The translations under genes and the position numbers were made by a program. A DNA stretch of 64,000 nucleotides from DATBVX01 sp963810775 (GTDB taxonomy: Bacteria > Pseudomonadota > Gammaproteobacteria > Steroidobacterales > Steroidobacteraceae): contig CAWEOT010000018.1 in NCBI GenBank assembly GCA_963810775.1, forward strand, positions 1 through 64,000, read 5' to 3'. This document shows, one piece after another, positions 34,565 to 44,153 of this stretch. Numbering within the stretch: the first letter of the stretch is position 1; each line of letters starts with the position of its first letter. The notes under the pieces were generated by a model, which ran no database searches, was not told where the DNA came from, and worked only from the letters and a program-made list of their open reading frames with translations.

Positions 34565-34669
34565 CCGGCGGTCTCGCACCTCGCGAGGCCGCCCGCGCAG
34601 CGGACTTTGCTAGGCGGGCTCGAATCACGACTTGCGGAAGGCACACAGTCAACGAAGGAAGAGTGCCTG

Positions 34670-34810
34670 ATGACAGGTACCCGCATTGTGTCCAAAGACT
34701 GTCCAGCTGTGCCTGGCCGGTCCTATTCAAAGGCAGATCTCGACCGCACGGGCGCTCCTACAACCGCGGAAGCATTGCGCAGGTTGGATCCAGCGATCAC
34801 GTCCCGGTAG
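34670..34810 (+). CDS. Small 46-residue protein with TonB-receptor plug-like motif
   Basis: An ATG preceded by AAGGAAGAG opens a short frame with the stretch SYSKADLDRTGAPTTAEALR and RLDPAI. This resembles the early plug segment of TonB-dependent receptors (YSREDLERTGA followed by LRR-L-P). There is no signal peptide and no barrel. It could be a genuine small protein or the leftover of a receptor gene. Confidence 0.4.
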   Translation: MTGTRIVSKDCPAVPGRSYSKADLDRTGAPTTAEALRRLDPAITSR

Positions 34811-34833
34811 CCCCATGACTTTCTGAAGTCCGC

Positions 34834-36109
34834 TTACGCGCGGGCACCGGCTCCATCCGCCACAGGGCTGTCTGCGATGAGTCGATCGAGATGCTGCCGG
34901 ATGTGAGCTGCCTCCGCCGGCGTCTTGGCGAGTGCGATCGCCCGCTCAAAGGCGACGCGTGCTTCTGAGGCACGGTGCAGTTGCGTGAGCAGCGCGCCCT
35001 TCACTCCGAAGAAATGAAAGTAGCCCCCGAGCGGCTCAGCGAGTGGCTCAATCAGCGCCAGCGCCGCTGCCGGCCCGCGCACCTTGGCAACCGCAACGGA
35101 ACGATTGAGCGTAACGATCGGTGAGGGTTGCAAGTTCTCGAGTGCCGCATACAGGCGCTCGATTTCCTCCCAGTCCGTCTCCTCGTATCGCGCCGCACGC
35201 GCGTGCATGGCAGCGATCGCTGCCTGCAACTGATAGGCACCGGGACGTTTCAGGCGCAACGCTTTCTCCACCAGCGCCAACCCCTCGGCGATCAGGTCGC
35301 GATTCCAGAGTCTGCGATCCTGGTCCTCCAGCAGCACGATGGCCTCGTTTGCGTCGAGTCTCGCGGCCGCGCGCGCATGCTGCAGCAGGAGCAGCGCCGC
35401 GAGGCCGATGATTTCGGGTTCGCCCTGAAAGAGTCGCAGCAGTAACCGCGCTAGCCGGATCGCCTCTTCGCACAGAGGCACACGCACATGGATGGCACCG
35501 CCGGTCGCCGAATAGCCCTCGTTGAAGAGCAGGTAGATCATCGCGGCAACCGCTGCGAGTCGCTCGGCGCGCTCGACGGCACCCGGGGTTTCGAAGGGAA
35601 CCTCGGCCGCCGCGACGCGACTCTTGGCCCTCGTGATGCGCTGTTCCATGGCGCTCTCGCTCACGAGGAAAGCGCGTGCGATCTCCTGCACCGAAAGGCC
35701 ACAGACGATGCGCAGCGCCAGCGCGATCTGCTGTGTGGCGGGCAGATGGGGATGGCAACAAATGAACAGCAGTCGCAGAACGTCGTCGCGGTAGTGCGAG
35801 TCATCGAGCCGCTCGGCGAGATCAGCTCCGGAGTCCTCGAGGTTCGCAAGCAATTCCTCCGCCGACGACACCTCGTGCTTGCTTCGTCGCCGCACATGGT
35901 CGAGCGCGAAGTTGCGGCCGACCAGGATGAGCCAACCGACAGGGATCGCGCGGCGGCCCGTTCAAAGGCCAGTTTTTCAGCGCGCGCAGGCACGCTTCCT
36001 GGAATGCTTCCTCAGCCGTGTCGAGATCACGAAAGTAGCGCAGCAACGCACCAATCGCCTGGGGGCGCGCGGAATCCAGCGCCGCGCCGATCCAGGCGAG
36101 GTCGGTCAT
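34834..36109 (-). CDS. ECF sigma factor of the DGPF-associated (ECF42-like) group, one frame break near 35940
   Basis: This sigma-70 family transcription factor has region 2 (ALDSARPQAIGALLRYFRDL, TAEEAFQEACLRALKNW), region 4 (PATQQIALALRIVCGLSVQE and IARAFLVSESAMEQRITRAK) and the long C-terminal SnoaL-free TPR-like extension (LLFNEGYSATGG, NRSVAVAKVRGP) typical of this group. The frame shifts by one base between PPRDP and VGWLILVGRNFALDHV; with that corrected the protein has about 424 residues. Its start overlaps the stop of a YCII/DGPF gene by four bases, the standard neighbour of this group. A sequencing indel is the simplest explanation of the break. Confidence 0.82.
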
Positions 36110-36474
36110 TGCGAGGCATCCCCCGGCGCATACCAACGGATCGGTCGCACTTCGAGCGCAAGGGAACCACAGGCAGTGCCGATGAGGCGCGCAGCCTCGA
36201 TGGCTTCGTCCAGCGTCGGGCAATCGACGACATAGAAGCCGAGCAGCTGCTCCTTCGTTTCCGCGTAGGGCCCGTCCAGGACCAGCACATCGCGACCCTG
36301 CCGGACGGTAACTGCCGCGGTGGTGGGCATCAGGCGCGCGACCGGGCCAAGCTTTCCCTCCGCCTTGAGCTTTTCCTGCACTTGGACGTGCCTGGCGACC
36401 AGTGCGTCGTCCTCTTCCTTGCCGCGTGACATGACCACAGCTTCAGAGTCATAGATCAGCACTGAATAAAGCAT
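36106..36474 (-). CDS. YCII-related (DGPF domain) protein, sigma-factor partner
   Basis: This 122-residue alpha/beta protein has a ferredoxin-like dimeric fold: LYSVLIYDSE at the start, then LVLDGPYAETKEQLLGFYVV containing the DGPF-type signature (here DGPY), and AARLIG near the end. Such proteins accompany ECF42-type sigma factors, where they are thought to influence sigma activity or act as small-molecule sensors. It is translationally coupled to the sigma gene. Confidence 0.82.
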   Translation of the reverse strand: MLYSVLIYDSEAVVMSRGKEEDDALVARHVQVQEKLKAEGKLGPVARLMPTTAAVTVRQGRDVLVLDGPYAETKEQLLGFYVVDCPTLDEAIEAARLIGTACGSLALEVRPIRWYAPGDASQ

Positions 36475-36572
36475 CTTGATGCGCCTCGCGGTGACGAGCC
36501 GAACGGCTGTTGACTGAGGAACGAACGAGGCGGCCGGATCCCGACACGCCTCGCCGGATATTGAACCGCCCT

Positions 36573-37157
36573 TCAGGACTTCTTGACGGCTTCCACCTGG
36601 ATGCGCAGCTTCACCTTTCCACTGCCCCACTCGACGCCCTTCTTCATGCCGAAGTCAGCGCGGTCGATTTCAGCCTCGGCATCCGCACCGCAAACCTCTT
36701 TCTTGTAGAACGGGTGCGGGATGCACTTGAACTCTTCGATGTCGAGTTTTACCGGCTTGGTGACGCCGAGCATCGTCAGCTGTCCATCGACCTCATCCGG
36801 CTCGTTACCTTCGAACTTGATCGTTCCCTTGTAGGTAGCGGTCGGAAACTTCGCGACATTGAAGTAGTCCGCCCCGCGCAGCTCCTCGTCCAGCTTGTCG
36901 TGACCGAAATCGATGCTCGAGGTGTCGATCTTTATCTCGACCGTACCGGTCTTGGCGGCGCGATCGAGGGTAATCGTGCCGGAGGTCTTGTTGAACTTGC
37001 CCCGGAACACCGAGATGCCCATGTGGCTCGTCTCGACACTTGGATAGGTGTGATTCGTTTCGACGTCGTACACGTCGGCCGCCAGCGCCGTTGTGCCGGC
37101 AAGGGCGCCAATGAGCAGCGGGGCGAGCCACGCACGGCGACGATTGGTGAGACTCAT
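36573..37157 (-). CDS. YceI-family periplasmic protein
   Basis: This 194-residue protein has a signal peptide (residues 1-26) and the lipocalin-like YceI barrel: VETNHTYPSVETSHMGISVF, then KFNKTSGTITLDRAAKTG, FPTATYKGTIKF and GQLTMLGVTKPVKLDI. YceI proteins bind polyisoprenoids; several are induced by acid or osmotic stress. It may be the last or a separate gene of the sigma-controlled cluster. The ATG has AGGAGG nearby, a strong site. Confidence 0.9.
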   Translation of the reverse strand: MSLTNRRRAWLAPLLIGALAGTTALAADVYDVETNHTYPSVETSHMGISVFRGKFNKTSGTITLDRAAKTGTVEIKIDTSSIDFGHDKLDEELRGADYFNVAKFPTATYKGTIKFEGNEPDEVDGQLTMLGVTKPVKLDIEEFKCIPHPFYKKEVCGADAEAEIDRADFGMKKGVEWGSGKVKLRIQVEAVKKS

Positions 37158-37185
37158 GTAGTTCCTCCTTAACTGATTGCAAACC

Positions 37186-38640
37186 TCAAGTCTGATCGAA
37201 CGCTTTGATGCTCGGTCCTTCATCCGGCGTGGACGCCAGCGGTCTGGCGCGCAACACGACGGCACTCAGCAATGCCGCGAGCACGGCAAAAGCCGCGCCG
37301 ACGCTGAAAGCAAGCTCGTAACCACTCCCGAGCGCTGCTGCTTGGGCAGCACCGGAGCCGAGCAGTTCGGTCGTGCGGGCCGCCGCGAGACTCGCGAGCA
37401 CGGCGAGTCCCAGCGCGCCGCCCATCATGAACGAGGTATTGACGATTCCAGAGGCGAGACCCGATTCACTCGCACTGACGTCGTTCATGGCCGCGAGCAG
37501 GACTGGGTTGAGGGCCATGCCAGCGCCGAGACCGAGTATGAGCATACCCGGCAGCACGTCGCGCGTGAAATCCGCATCGAGCGGCGTCCGCGCAAACAAA
37601 GCAAGCCCTATTCCGGCCAGCAACATGCCAATTGCGAGCGGCCCTCTGATGCCGAATCGCATCACGATTCGGGCCGACAGGCCGAGAGAGAAGGCAGCCA
37701 TGATCAGGTTGGCGGGCAGGAAGGCGAGTCCGATTTGCATCGGCGTATAGCCGAGCACCAGTTGCATGTACAGCGCGGAGATGAAGAACCACGCGAACAT
37801 GGCGGCTGCCCAGAGGACACCGACGATGTTTGCAGTCGCGAGGTTGCGAAGGCGGAAAAGGCGCAGCGGCACGAGCGGTGCGCGCACACGAGCCTCGATC
37901 GCGAGGAATGTCACCAGCAGCAAGGCCGCGGTGCTCAGAAGCCCCATGGTCTGCCTCGAGGTCCAGCCCGCCTGGTTGCCGTTCACGATTGCATATACCG
38001 CGAGCATCAGTGCGGCGGTGATGGTCAGCGCGCCGGCAACGTCCAGGCGCACTCTGCGCGCTTGCGCTGCGCCTTGCGGGAGGAGTCGAAGGCAAAGCGT
38101 GTAGACGATGACGCCAATCGGCAGATTGACGAGAAAGATCCAGTGCCAGTTGAACGCCGTTGTGAGAAGCCCGCCGAGCAACACGCCGATGCTGCCACCC
38201 GCGGCGCACACGAACCCGTAGATTCCCATCGCCTTCGCACGGTCTGCAGGTTCCGGGAACAAACCCATGATCAGGGACAGCGCGACCGCCGTGACGACAG
38301 CACCGCCCAGCCCTTGTATGGCCCGCGATGCGATCAGCACACCCTGCGAGCTCGCGAGCCCGCACGCCAGCGAGGCGATCGTAAACAGTGTGAGCCCGAT
38401 CAGAAACAGCTTGCGGTGCCCGAAGAGATCGCCTAGCCGCCCGCCCAGCAACAGGAAGCCGCCGAATGTGAGCATGTAGGCATTCACCACCCAGACCAGC
38501 GACGTTTCGCTGAAGCGCAGATCCTCCCGAATCGATGGCAGCGCGACATTCACGATCGTAGTGTCGAGCACGATCATCAGTACCCCGAAACAGAGCACGT
38601 ACAGGGCCAGCCAACGCTTGCTGACATCCACGCTCCTCAT
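37186..38640 (-). CDS. MFS drug/proton antiporter, DHA2 (14-span) type
   Basis: This 484-residue inner-membrane transporter begins LALYVLCFGVLMIVLDTTIVNVALPSI-like (residues 10-36, the DHA2 motif with LDTTIVNVALP). It also has motif A GGRLGDLFGHRKLFLIG and about 14 hydrophobic segments. It probably exports drugs or dyes; the substrate is unknown. Its start overlaps the upstream YCII gene stop by four bases, so the two form an operon and probably belong to the sigma-factor regulon. Confidence 0.9.
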   Translation of the reverse strand: MRSVDVSKRWLALYVLCFGVLMIVLDTTIVNVALPSIREDLRFSETSLVWVVNAYMLTFGGFLLLGGRLGDLFGHRKLFLIGLTLFTIASLACGLASSQGVLIASRAIQGLGGAVVTAVALSLIMGLFPEPADRAKAMGIYGFVCAAGGSIGVLLGGLLTTAFNWHWIFLVNLPIGVIVYTLCLRLLPQGAAQARRVRLDVAGALTITAALMLAVYAIVNGNQAGWTSRQTMGLLSTAALLLVTFLAIEARVRAPLVPLRLFRLRNLATANIVGVLWAAAMFAWFFISALYMQLVLGYTPMQIGLAFLPANLIMAAFSLGLSARIVMRFGIRGPLAIGMLLAGIGLALFARTPLDADFTRDVLPGMLILGLGAGMALNPVLLAAMNDVSASESGLASGIVNTSFMMGGALGLAVLASLAAARTTELLGSGAAQAAALGSGYELAFSVGAAFAVLAALLSAVVLRARPLASTPDEGPSIKAFDQT

Positions 38641-39017
38641 CGCGACTTCCCTTCCTGAAAGAATTCGATCGCCCGCACTTCGACGCCCCAGCCCACGTTC
38701 TCACCGAGATGCGCCGCGGGATGCTTCGATGCGATTTCGACCGCCTCTTGCTGATTCTCCGCTTCGATGATGAAGAAGGCCCCGATGACCTCTTTGGCCT
38801 CGGCGAAGGGACCATCGGTCAAGGTCGGCTTTCCGTTGCGTGGCCTCACGCATGTGGCGCGTTGCGGCGGCGCAAGAGCGCCGACCGCCATCAAGCGCCC
38901 GCTCTGGTGCAGCGCTTCATCATGCGTGCGGCATTTGCTCACCAGCGCAGCCACTTCGGCCTTCGGCAGAGCGTCGAATGCCTTCTGGTCGTAATAGCCA
39001 AAACAAAGAAACTTCAT
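38637..39017 (-). CDS. Second YCII-related (DGPF domain) protein
   Basis: These 126 residues begin with MKFLCFGYYDQKAFDALPKA and contain PTLTDGPFAEAKEVIGAFFIIEA-like sequence with the exact DGPF signature. The protein belongs to the longer subgroup in which the substrate pocket includes the N-terminal Cys-Phe-Gly. It precedes and is coupled to the MFS gene. With the sigma factor and the other YCII protein it makes a complete ECF42-type locus. Confidence 0.82.
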   Translation of the reverse strand: MKFLCFGYYDQKAFDALPKAEVAALVSKCRTHDEALHQSGRLMAVGALAPPQRATCVRPRNGKPTLTDGPFAEAKEVIGAFFIIEAENQQEAVEIASKHPAAHLGENVGWGVEVRAIEFFQEGKSR

Positions 39018-39191
39018 GAGATTTCTCCACTCAGGGGTCATGCATACGACGATTGGAACGGCCCGAAATCGACAATTGAGCGCTAAGGCCGTCGCGCTGA
39101 TGTAGCTCATCCGCGTTGCGATTGTCGCAGCTTTCCTGCCTGAGGCATAAAGTCGCTCAACTCCAAGAAGCGACTCAAGGGAGCGCGCGCC

Positions 39192-39614
39192 ATGCAACTG
39201 ATCTGGCTTGTCATCGCTATTGTCACGACGGTCGCATACCACCTGATTCTCAAGGTCACCCCTGCGGCTGCGAGTCCCTTCCTCTCGCTTGCCGTCACCT
39301 ACGCGCTCGGCGCGAGTGCCTTCCTTGCCATCTACGCAGTGACGCCAGGCTCTCCCACGCTGCGCGAATCACTTGGCGCGCTCAACTGGACCGCCGCAGC
39401 GCTCGCCGCTGCGGTCGTGTTTCTCGATCTCGGATTCCTGATGCTGTATCGATCGGGCTTCAACGTCAGCTTCGGACAGCTCGTCACTCAATCGACCGCA
39501 GCACTGTTGCTGTTACTCGTCGGCGTAGCGTTTTTTCGCGAGAAACTCTCGCTCGCGAATATCAGCGGCATTCTCTTGTGCGTGATCGGGCTCTGGCTCA
39601 TCAATCGTCGGTGA
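39192..39614 (+). CDS. Small four-helix membrane transporter, EamA/SMR-like
   Basis: These 140 residues form four membrane spans (around 2-20, 32-52, 66-88 and 96-137), ending in EKLSLANISGILLCVIGLWL, the typical last segment of a half-size drug/metabolite transporter. It probably works as a dimer. An ATG with AAGGGAG eight bases upstream supports the start. The substrate is unknown. Confidence 0.7.
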   Translation: MQLIWLVIAIVTTVAYHLILKVTPAAASPFLSLAVTYALGASAFLAIYAVTPGSPTLRESLGALNWTAAALAAAVVFLDLGFLMLYRSGFNVSFGQLVTQSTAALLLLLVGVAFFREKLSLANISGILLCVIGLWLINRR

Positions 39615-39675
39615 GCCCGCGCACTTGCACCGACTCTGCGTACTCATCAATACACGTGTTGCAAACGCAAAACGC

Positions 39676-39724
39676 CGTCGCGCATTGGCGACGCGTGAAT
39701 ACTGAACGAGTTGAGGCGTTCAGT
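39676..39724. repeat. Two short inverted repeats
   Basis: CGTCGC with GCGACG (39676-39693) and ACTGAACG with CGTTCAGT (39701-39724) follow the small transporter gene. The second has an eight-base loop and is followed by an A-run. It could be an operator or a bidirectional hairpin. The 225 bp here hold no gene. Confidence 0.35.
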
Positions 39725-39840
39725 GAAAAAACGTTAATAGCGTTCACGCACATACACAAAAATGTGATCTTCATCGCGCAACCGTTGGCCCCCTCGCGCG
39801 TTCTAATACGCTGTGTATTCAGAAATGAGCAACCACCGTA

Positions 39841-40092
39841 ATGTCGCTGCGCCTATCACTGCTTTCGGCCTTGCTCGTGACTCTGACGGGTTGCGTGAGC
39901 GTGGGCAGCACCGATGTGCTTGTCACACCAATCGGCGTGGTCGCGCTGCATTCCTTCAAGCCGCCGGAACCACCACTTAACCCGGTAGCGGCTATCCGGG
40001 TGCCAACAGCGGGAACTGACAGACTGGCAGCGGCTTCAGTGCCGATATGCCCTGCTTCAGATCCTTGCAGTTCGCCTAGTCGGACGCCGTAG
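39841..40092 (+). CDS. Putative small lipoprotein
   Basis: An 83-residue frame starts with a lipoprotein signal (MSLRLSLLSALLVTLTGC, Cys18). The mature part has no recognised domain and becomes low in structure after residue 60. No clear ribosome site precedes it. The signal sequence is convincing; the far end could be read-through. Confidence 0.45.
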   Translation: MSLRLSLLSALLVTLTGCVSVGSTDVLVTPIGVVALHSFKPPEPPLNPVAAIRVPTAGTDRLAAASVPICPASDPCSSPSRTP

Positions 40093-40240
40093 CGGACCAC
40101 TCTGCAAGTTTCTTGGCGCCTATCGGCTGTCAAATGAGCTGTCAATTTGACGGCCTCTCGGCGCTTCCTGCGCGAAGGCCGTTGCAAACGTGCACCTATT
40201 GGCAGGATGCTTGCTCGGCGAAAGAATCGCGGAGATGGCG

Positions 40241-40648
40241 ATGCAGTACGTTCGATTTCGTGTCGACCTCGGTCCAGGTTGCTCGATCGGTCCGGGCAAG
40301 ATCGAATTGCTCGAGGCAATCGCGCGCACCGGTTCAATCAGGCAGGCGGCTCGCGCAATGCGCATGAGCTACCGCCGCGCCTGGCTGCTGGTCGACAGCC
40401 TGAACCGATCGTTTCGCGAGCGGCCGACGACAGCGAGCGTTGGCGGCACCGGCGGCGGTGGTGTTGAGCTCACGCCATTCGGCGAGGAATTGGTTCGCCG
40501 CTACCGCAAAGCCGCCAAGCGCATCGATACGCTGGCGATGTCGGAGTTCGCAACCATCGCGCGGCAGGTAACCACGGACAAAGCGTCCACCGCGACCCCC
40601 CGCCATAAGCGGCTATCCAGAACGGCAGTCAGCAAACGCGCGGGGTGA
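40241..40648 (+). CDS. ModE-like winged-helix regulator, DNA-binding domain only
   Basis: This protein of about 135 residues resembles the N-terminal half of the molybdate regulator ModE: KIELLEAIARTGSIRQAARA then MRMSYRRAWLLVDSLNRSF, and GGGVELTPFGEELVRRYR. The two molybdate-binding (Mop) domains are absent, so it represents the single-domain LysR-like group. I chose the second of two close ATGs, because GGAG lies six bases before it. No molybdenum genes are adjacent. Confidence 0.8.
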   Translation: MQYVRFRVDLGPGCSIGPGKIELLEAIARTGSIRQAARAMRMSYRRAWLLVDSLNRSFRERPTTASVGGTGGGGVELTPFGEELVRRYRKAAKRIDTLAMSEFATIARQVTTDKASTATPRHKRLSRTAVSKRAG

Positions 40649-40674
40649 AGCGATCTGGCGCCGATCAGAGTTCG

Positions 40675-41652
40675 TCAAGCGCCAACAGGCACCCGTGAGC
40701 GCCGCCACGCGCCGGGGGGAATACCGACCAGTTTCTTGAAGGCGCGATTGAAGGCGGCTTCCGACTCATAGCCCACCTGCGCCGCGGCCTGGGCGATGCT
40801 CAGGCGCTGCTCCTCGAGCAGATTGGCGGCGAGTTGCAGACGCCAGTTGCTCAAGTAGTGCATCGCCGGCGAACCCATGATTTGAGTGAATCGATCGGCG
40901 AACACCGAGCGCGAGACCCCGACTTCGCGTGCCAGGGAATCGAGCGTCCAGGCCTCCGCGGGGCGACCGTGCATCAGGCTCAGCGCCGCGCTGACATGTC
41001 GGTCGCGAAGCCCTGCCAGCCATCCGGTGGATTCCGGCGGCAATGCATCGACGTACTGGCGTACCGCCTGGAGGAACATGACTTCGCTCAACTTCGAAAG
41101 GATCGTCTCGCTACCGGCGCGCGGGCTCTCCGACTCCTTCAGCGCAACGCGGATCAGGTTGTGAGTGAGTTGCCCCCCGACGCTCGAACTCTTGACGTGC
41201 AGCATCGAGGGCAATGCACCCAGCAGCGGATTGAAAGGCCGTGAATCGAAACCGAGATAGCCGCAGACGAATCGCGATTTCTCGCCCTGGCCCCCAAACT
41301 CATTCAGCACGAACGGGAGTGCACGGTCCTTCGGGCGATAGTAGATGTCCATGTTCGGCGAAGATCGCTTTCCGGGCTCGGTGGACATGAAATGCGCATC
41401 GCCACGCACGAAGAGAACGGAGTCGCCGTTTTCCAGGCGGATCGGCGGCTGCGACTCGTCGGCGAGCTGTGCCCAGCACCAGCCATCCAGCATGAGGTGG
41501 AACGCGATGACATGTTCGAAATCGGGCATCACGTTGGCGCCGATGCTGGAGATTGGCGGCGTTTCCGCCACCCACGGATGGCACGCGTGCACATCGAAGT
41601 AGATCGCCCCAGTCAGGCGTACGGCACGCAAGACATCGGACAGCACGTCCAA
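40675..41652 (-). CDS. AraC-family regulator with cupin-type sensor domain
   Basis: The 325-residue protein has an N-terminal cupin domain (LRLTGAIYFDVHACHPW-like region; ENGDSVLFVRGDAHFM) and two helix-turn-helix units at the C-terminus (WTLDSLAREVGVSRSVFADR; LSIAQAAAQVGYESEAAFNR). The start is TTG in MDVLSDVLRAVRLTG, matching the usual beginning of this subfamily. It is transcribed away from the FAD oxidase at 41833, its probable target, with the promoters between them. Confidence 0.88.
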   Translation of the reverse strand: MDVLSDVLRAVRLTGAIYFDVHACHPWVAETPPISSIGANVMPDFEHVIAFHLMLDGWCWAQLADESQPPIRLENGDSVLFVRGDAHFMSTEPGKRSSPNMDIYYRPKDRALPFVLNEFGGQGEKSRFVCGYLGFDSRPFNPLLGALPSMLHVKSSSVGGQLTHNLIRVALKESESPRAGSETILSKLSEVMFLQAVRQYVDALPPESTGWLAGLRDRHVSAALSLMHGRPAEAWTLDSLAREVGVSRSVFADRFTQIMGSPAMHYLSNWRLQLAANLLEEQRLSIAQAAAQVGYESEAAFNRAFKKLVGIPPGAWRRSRVPVGA

Positions 41653-41832
41653 ACCGATCTTTCCTTTGGGGGGTGAACCCCCTCGTGTCGTCCGCGTTCA
41701 TCAGGCGCCATCCGGACGATCGAGCAAGAAATAGCGCCGCGGCATCATATTGCGCGGATCGCCCGCGATCTAGGATTGTGCCCTCACCCGCCCCGGGGGC
41801 TTCGGAGCGGGCTTCATACGAGGATCACCCAC

Positions 41833-43218
41833 ATGCTCGACGCCAAGACCATCGCGACATTTGCACCGTCATTTCGCGGCAAGCTCATTCAGCCTGGCGA
41901 TGACGCTACGATGAGGCGCGCAAGCTCTACAACGGGATGATTGATAAGCGCCCGCGCCTGATTGCGCGCTGCGTGGATGCCGCCGATGTGATCGCGGCCG
42001 TGAACTTCGGGCGCGAACATGGCCTTCTCATCGCGATCCGCGGTGGTGGCCACAGCGGTCCCGGGCTTGGTAGCTGCGACGATGGGCTCGTGATCGACCT
42101 ATCCGAGCTGAAAAGCGTGCGTGTGGATCCGGCCACGAAGACGGTTCGGGTCGAGCCGGGCTGCACGTCTGGCGACGTCGACCATGCGACTCACCCGTTC
42201 GGCCTCGCAGTCCCGTTCGGCATCGTCTCGAGCACCGGCGTCTCGGGGCTGACCCTGGGCGGCGGCACCGGGTACCTCACGCGCAAATACGGTCTCACCA
42301 TCGACAACCTGCTCGAAGCGGATGTCGTCCTCGCCGATGGGACCTTTGTCACCGCCAGCAAGGATCAGCACGCCGATCTCTTCTGGGCGCTGCGTGGCGG
42401 CGGTGGCAACTTCGGCGTCGTGACGAGCTTTCTGTTCCAGGCACATCCGGTGAGCACGGTTTATGCCGGGCCGATCTTCTGGGAAGCGACACATGCCAAG
42501 GCGGTGATGCGGGCCTATCGTGAGTTTCTGCCCACCGCACCCGAGGAGCTCGGTACCTTCGTGGGCTTGAAGACCGTGCCACCCACCGATCCCTTCCCAC
42601 GGGATTATTGGAGCAAGCGCGCGTGTGCGCTCGTCTCGAGCTACAACGGTCCCGCTGCGGAAGGCGAGCAGATCATGGCGAAGCTCCTCAAGACGCTTCC
42701 GCCGCCGATCTTCAACTGGATGGGCGCGATGCCGTTCCCGGCGATGCAGGGTCTGTTCGATCCATTTCTTTCCGACGGGCATGCAGTGGTACTGGAAGGG
42801 TGACTACGTGAAGGCACTCTCCGACGAGGCCATCGACACGCACATCGAGCAAGCTGCCAAAGCCCCGAGCGATTTCTGCCTGATGCACCTCTACCCGATC
42901 GAGGGTGCCGTGCGTCGCGTCGCCAAGGACGCGACCGCCTGGAGCGCCCGCGATGCCACCTGGTCCATGGTCATCGCTGCGATCGATCCCAACCCGAAGC
43001 AGGCCGATGCCTTGAAGACCTGGGGACGCGGCTACTGGAAGGCCGTGCACCCCTTCAATCTCGAAGGCGCGTACGTCAACTTCATGATGGACGACGAGGC
43101 CGATGGTCGGGTCCAGGCCACCTACGGACCGAACTATTCGAAACTGGCCTCGGTGAAGAAGAAGTACGACCCGAAGAATCTGTTCCGGGTGAACCAGAAC
43201 ATCAAGCCGGCGGCGTAA
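41833..43218 (+). CDS. FAD-linked oxidase (berberine-bridge type), two frame breaks
   Basis: This flavoenzyme of about 460 residues has the PCMH FAD domain (RGGGHSGPGLGSCDDGLVID; GLTLGGGTGYLTRKYGLTID) with the histidine that usually carries covalent FAD in GGGHS. It ends in the BBE segment (YDPKNLFRVNQNIKP). It oxidises alcohols or sugar-like substrates with oxygen. The frame shifts once near 41908 (expected DAYDEARKLYNGM) and back near 42773 (expected DPFFPTGMQWYW). Everything between and around is intact. Probable sequencing indels, though a decaying gene is possible. Confidence 0.8.
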
Positions 43219-43280
43219 AGCTGGGCCGCAGACCCGGCGCTGGACTTCAAAGAGTCCATGCGCCGGGTGTTCGCTACTCT

Positions 43281-44142
43281 CTAGGGTGTCTCGGTCGATG
43301 CACCCTGCTGGAATTTCCCAGCCTCATCCGAGAACACGATCTCCACGCGCCGATTCTGCTGCCGTCCAGCGGACGTGGAATTGTCCGCGACCGGATAGCC
43401 CTCGCCGCGACCAAGCACCTCCAGCCGACTCGATGCAACACCTCGGCTGACGAGATCATCGGCTACTGCCTGGGCGCGCCGTCTCGAAAGCTCCTCGTTG
43501 TAGACGTCGGATCCTTGACTGTCCGTGTGGCCCTCGATGATGAGGCGCGTATCGGCATTCTGATCGAGAAACTTCGAAAGCCGGTCGATCGTGAGCGCGG
43601 CGCCCGGTTTCAGGGTAGCCGCATTGGTGTCGAACAACACATCGCCCAACGTCATGACCATCCCGCGCTCAGTCTTCTTGGCCTGCAGCTCCGCGAGCTC
43701 ACGGCGCGCGGCTTCTGCTTCTGCAGCTTGTACCTCAGCCGTCGCTTGCGCCGCTGCGGTCTGCTGCTTCGCTACATCGACTTCTTGTGTCCGGGCGTCG
43801 AGCAAGACGCGATTGCGCTCAGCTTCGCCTTTTTTCACTGCATCGCGTGATTTGACCTCAGCGATGCGGGCCTCGCCGATCTCCGCGTTGCGGTCGGCGA
43901 GGTAGGCGAAGTGAGCGACCTGTGACTCAGGCTCACCCTTCTTGAGCGCCGTTTCCGCCTGCTCAAGATTTGCGCGCGCTGCGGCCAGCTCACGGCTCGC
44001 CGCCTGCTGAGCGAGCGGATCCTGGGACAATGCTTCTACTTTGACGCGTGCCTCATCCAATTGAGCGACGCGCTTCGGTGCCGATGCACACGCCGCCACG
44101 AATGCGAACGTAGCGATTGCAACTAGTGTCGTAGCCTTTCAT
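43281..44142 (-). CDS. OmpA-domain lipoprotein with coiled coil, one frame break at its start
   Basis: The C-terminal OmpA/MotB peptidoglycan-binding domain shows GDVLFDTNAATLKPGA, then IIEGHTDSQGSDVYNEELSR and LGRGEGYPVADN. Before it are about 130 residues of Ala/Glu-rich coiled coil. The signal reads MKATTLVAIATFAFVAACAS only if one G is removed near 44136; then the lipobox Cys is at residue 19. As written, the first seven codons are out of frame. It follows a DUF4398 lipoprotein gene by 11 bp, a common pairing in envelope anchoring. Confidence 0.85.
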
Positions 44143-44153
44143 GGGCTGTCTCC

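Noticed and set aside
1..34600. A transposon or integron as cause of the fragments
   Set aside because: I found no transposase, integrase, terminal inverted repeats or attachment sites at the junctions.
40241..40648. Molybdate-responsive regulation by the ModE-like protein
   Set aside because: The molybdate-binding domains are missing and no molybdenum gene is near, so only DNA binding can be claimed.
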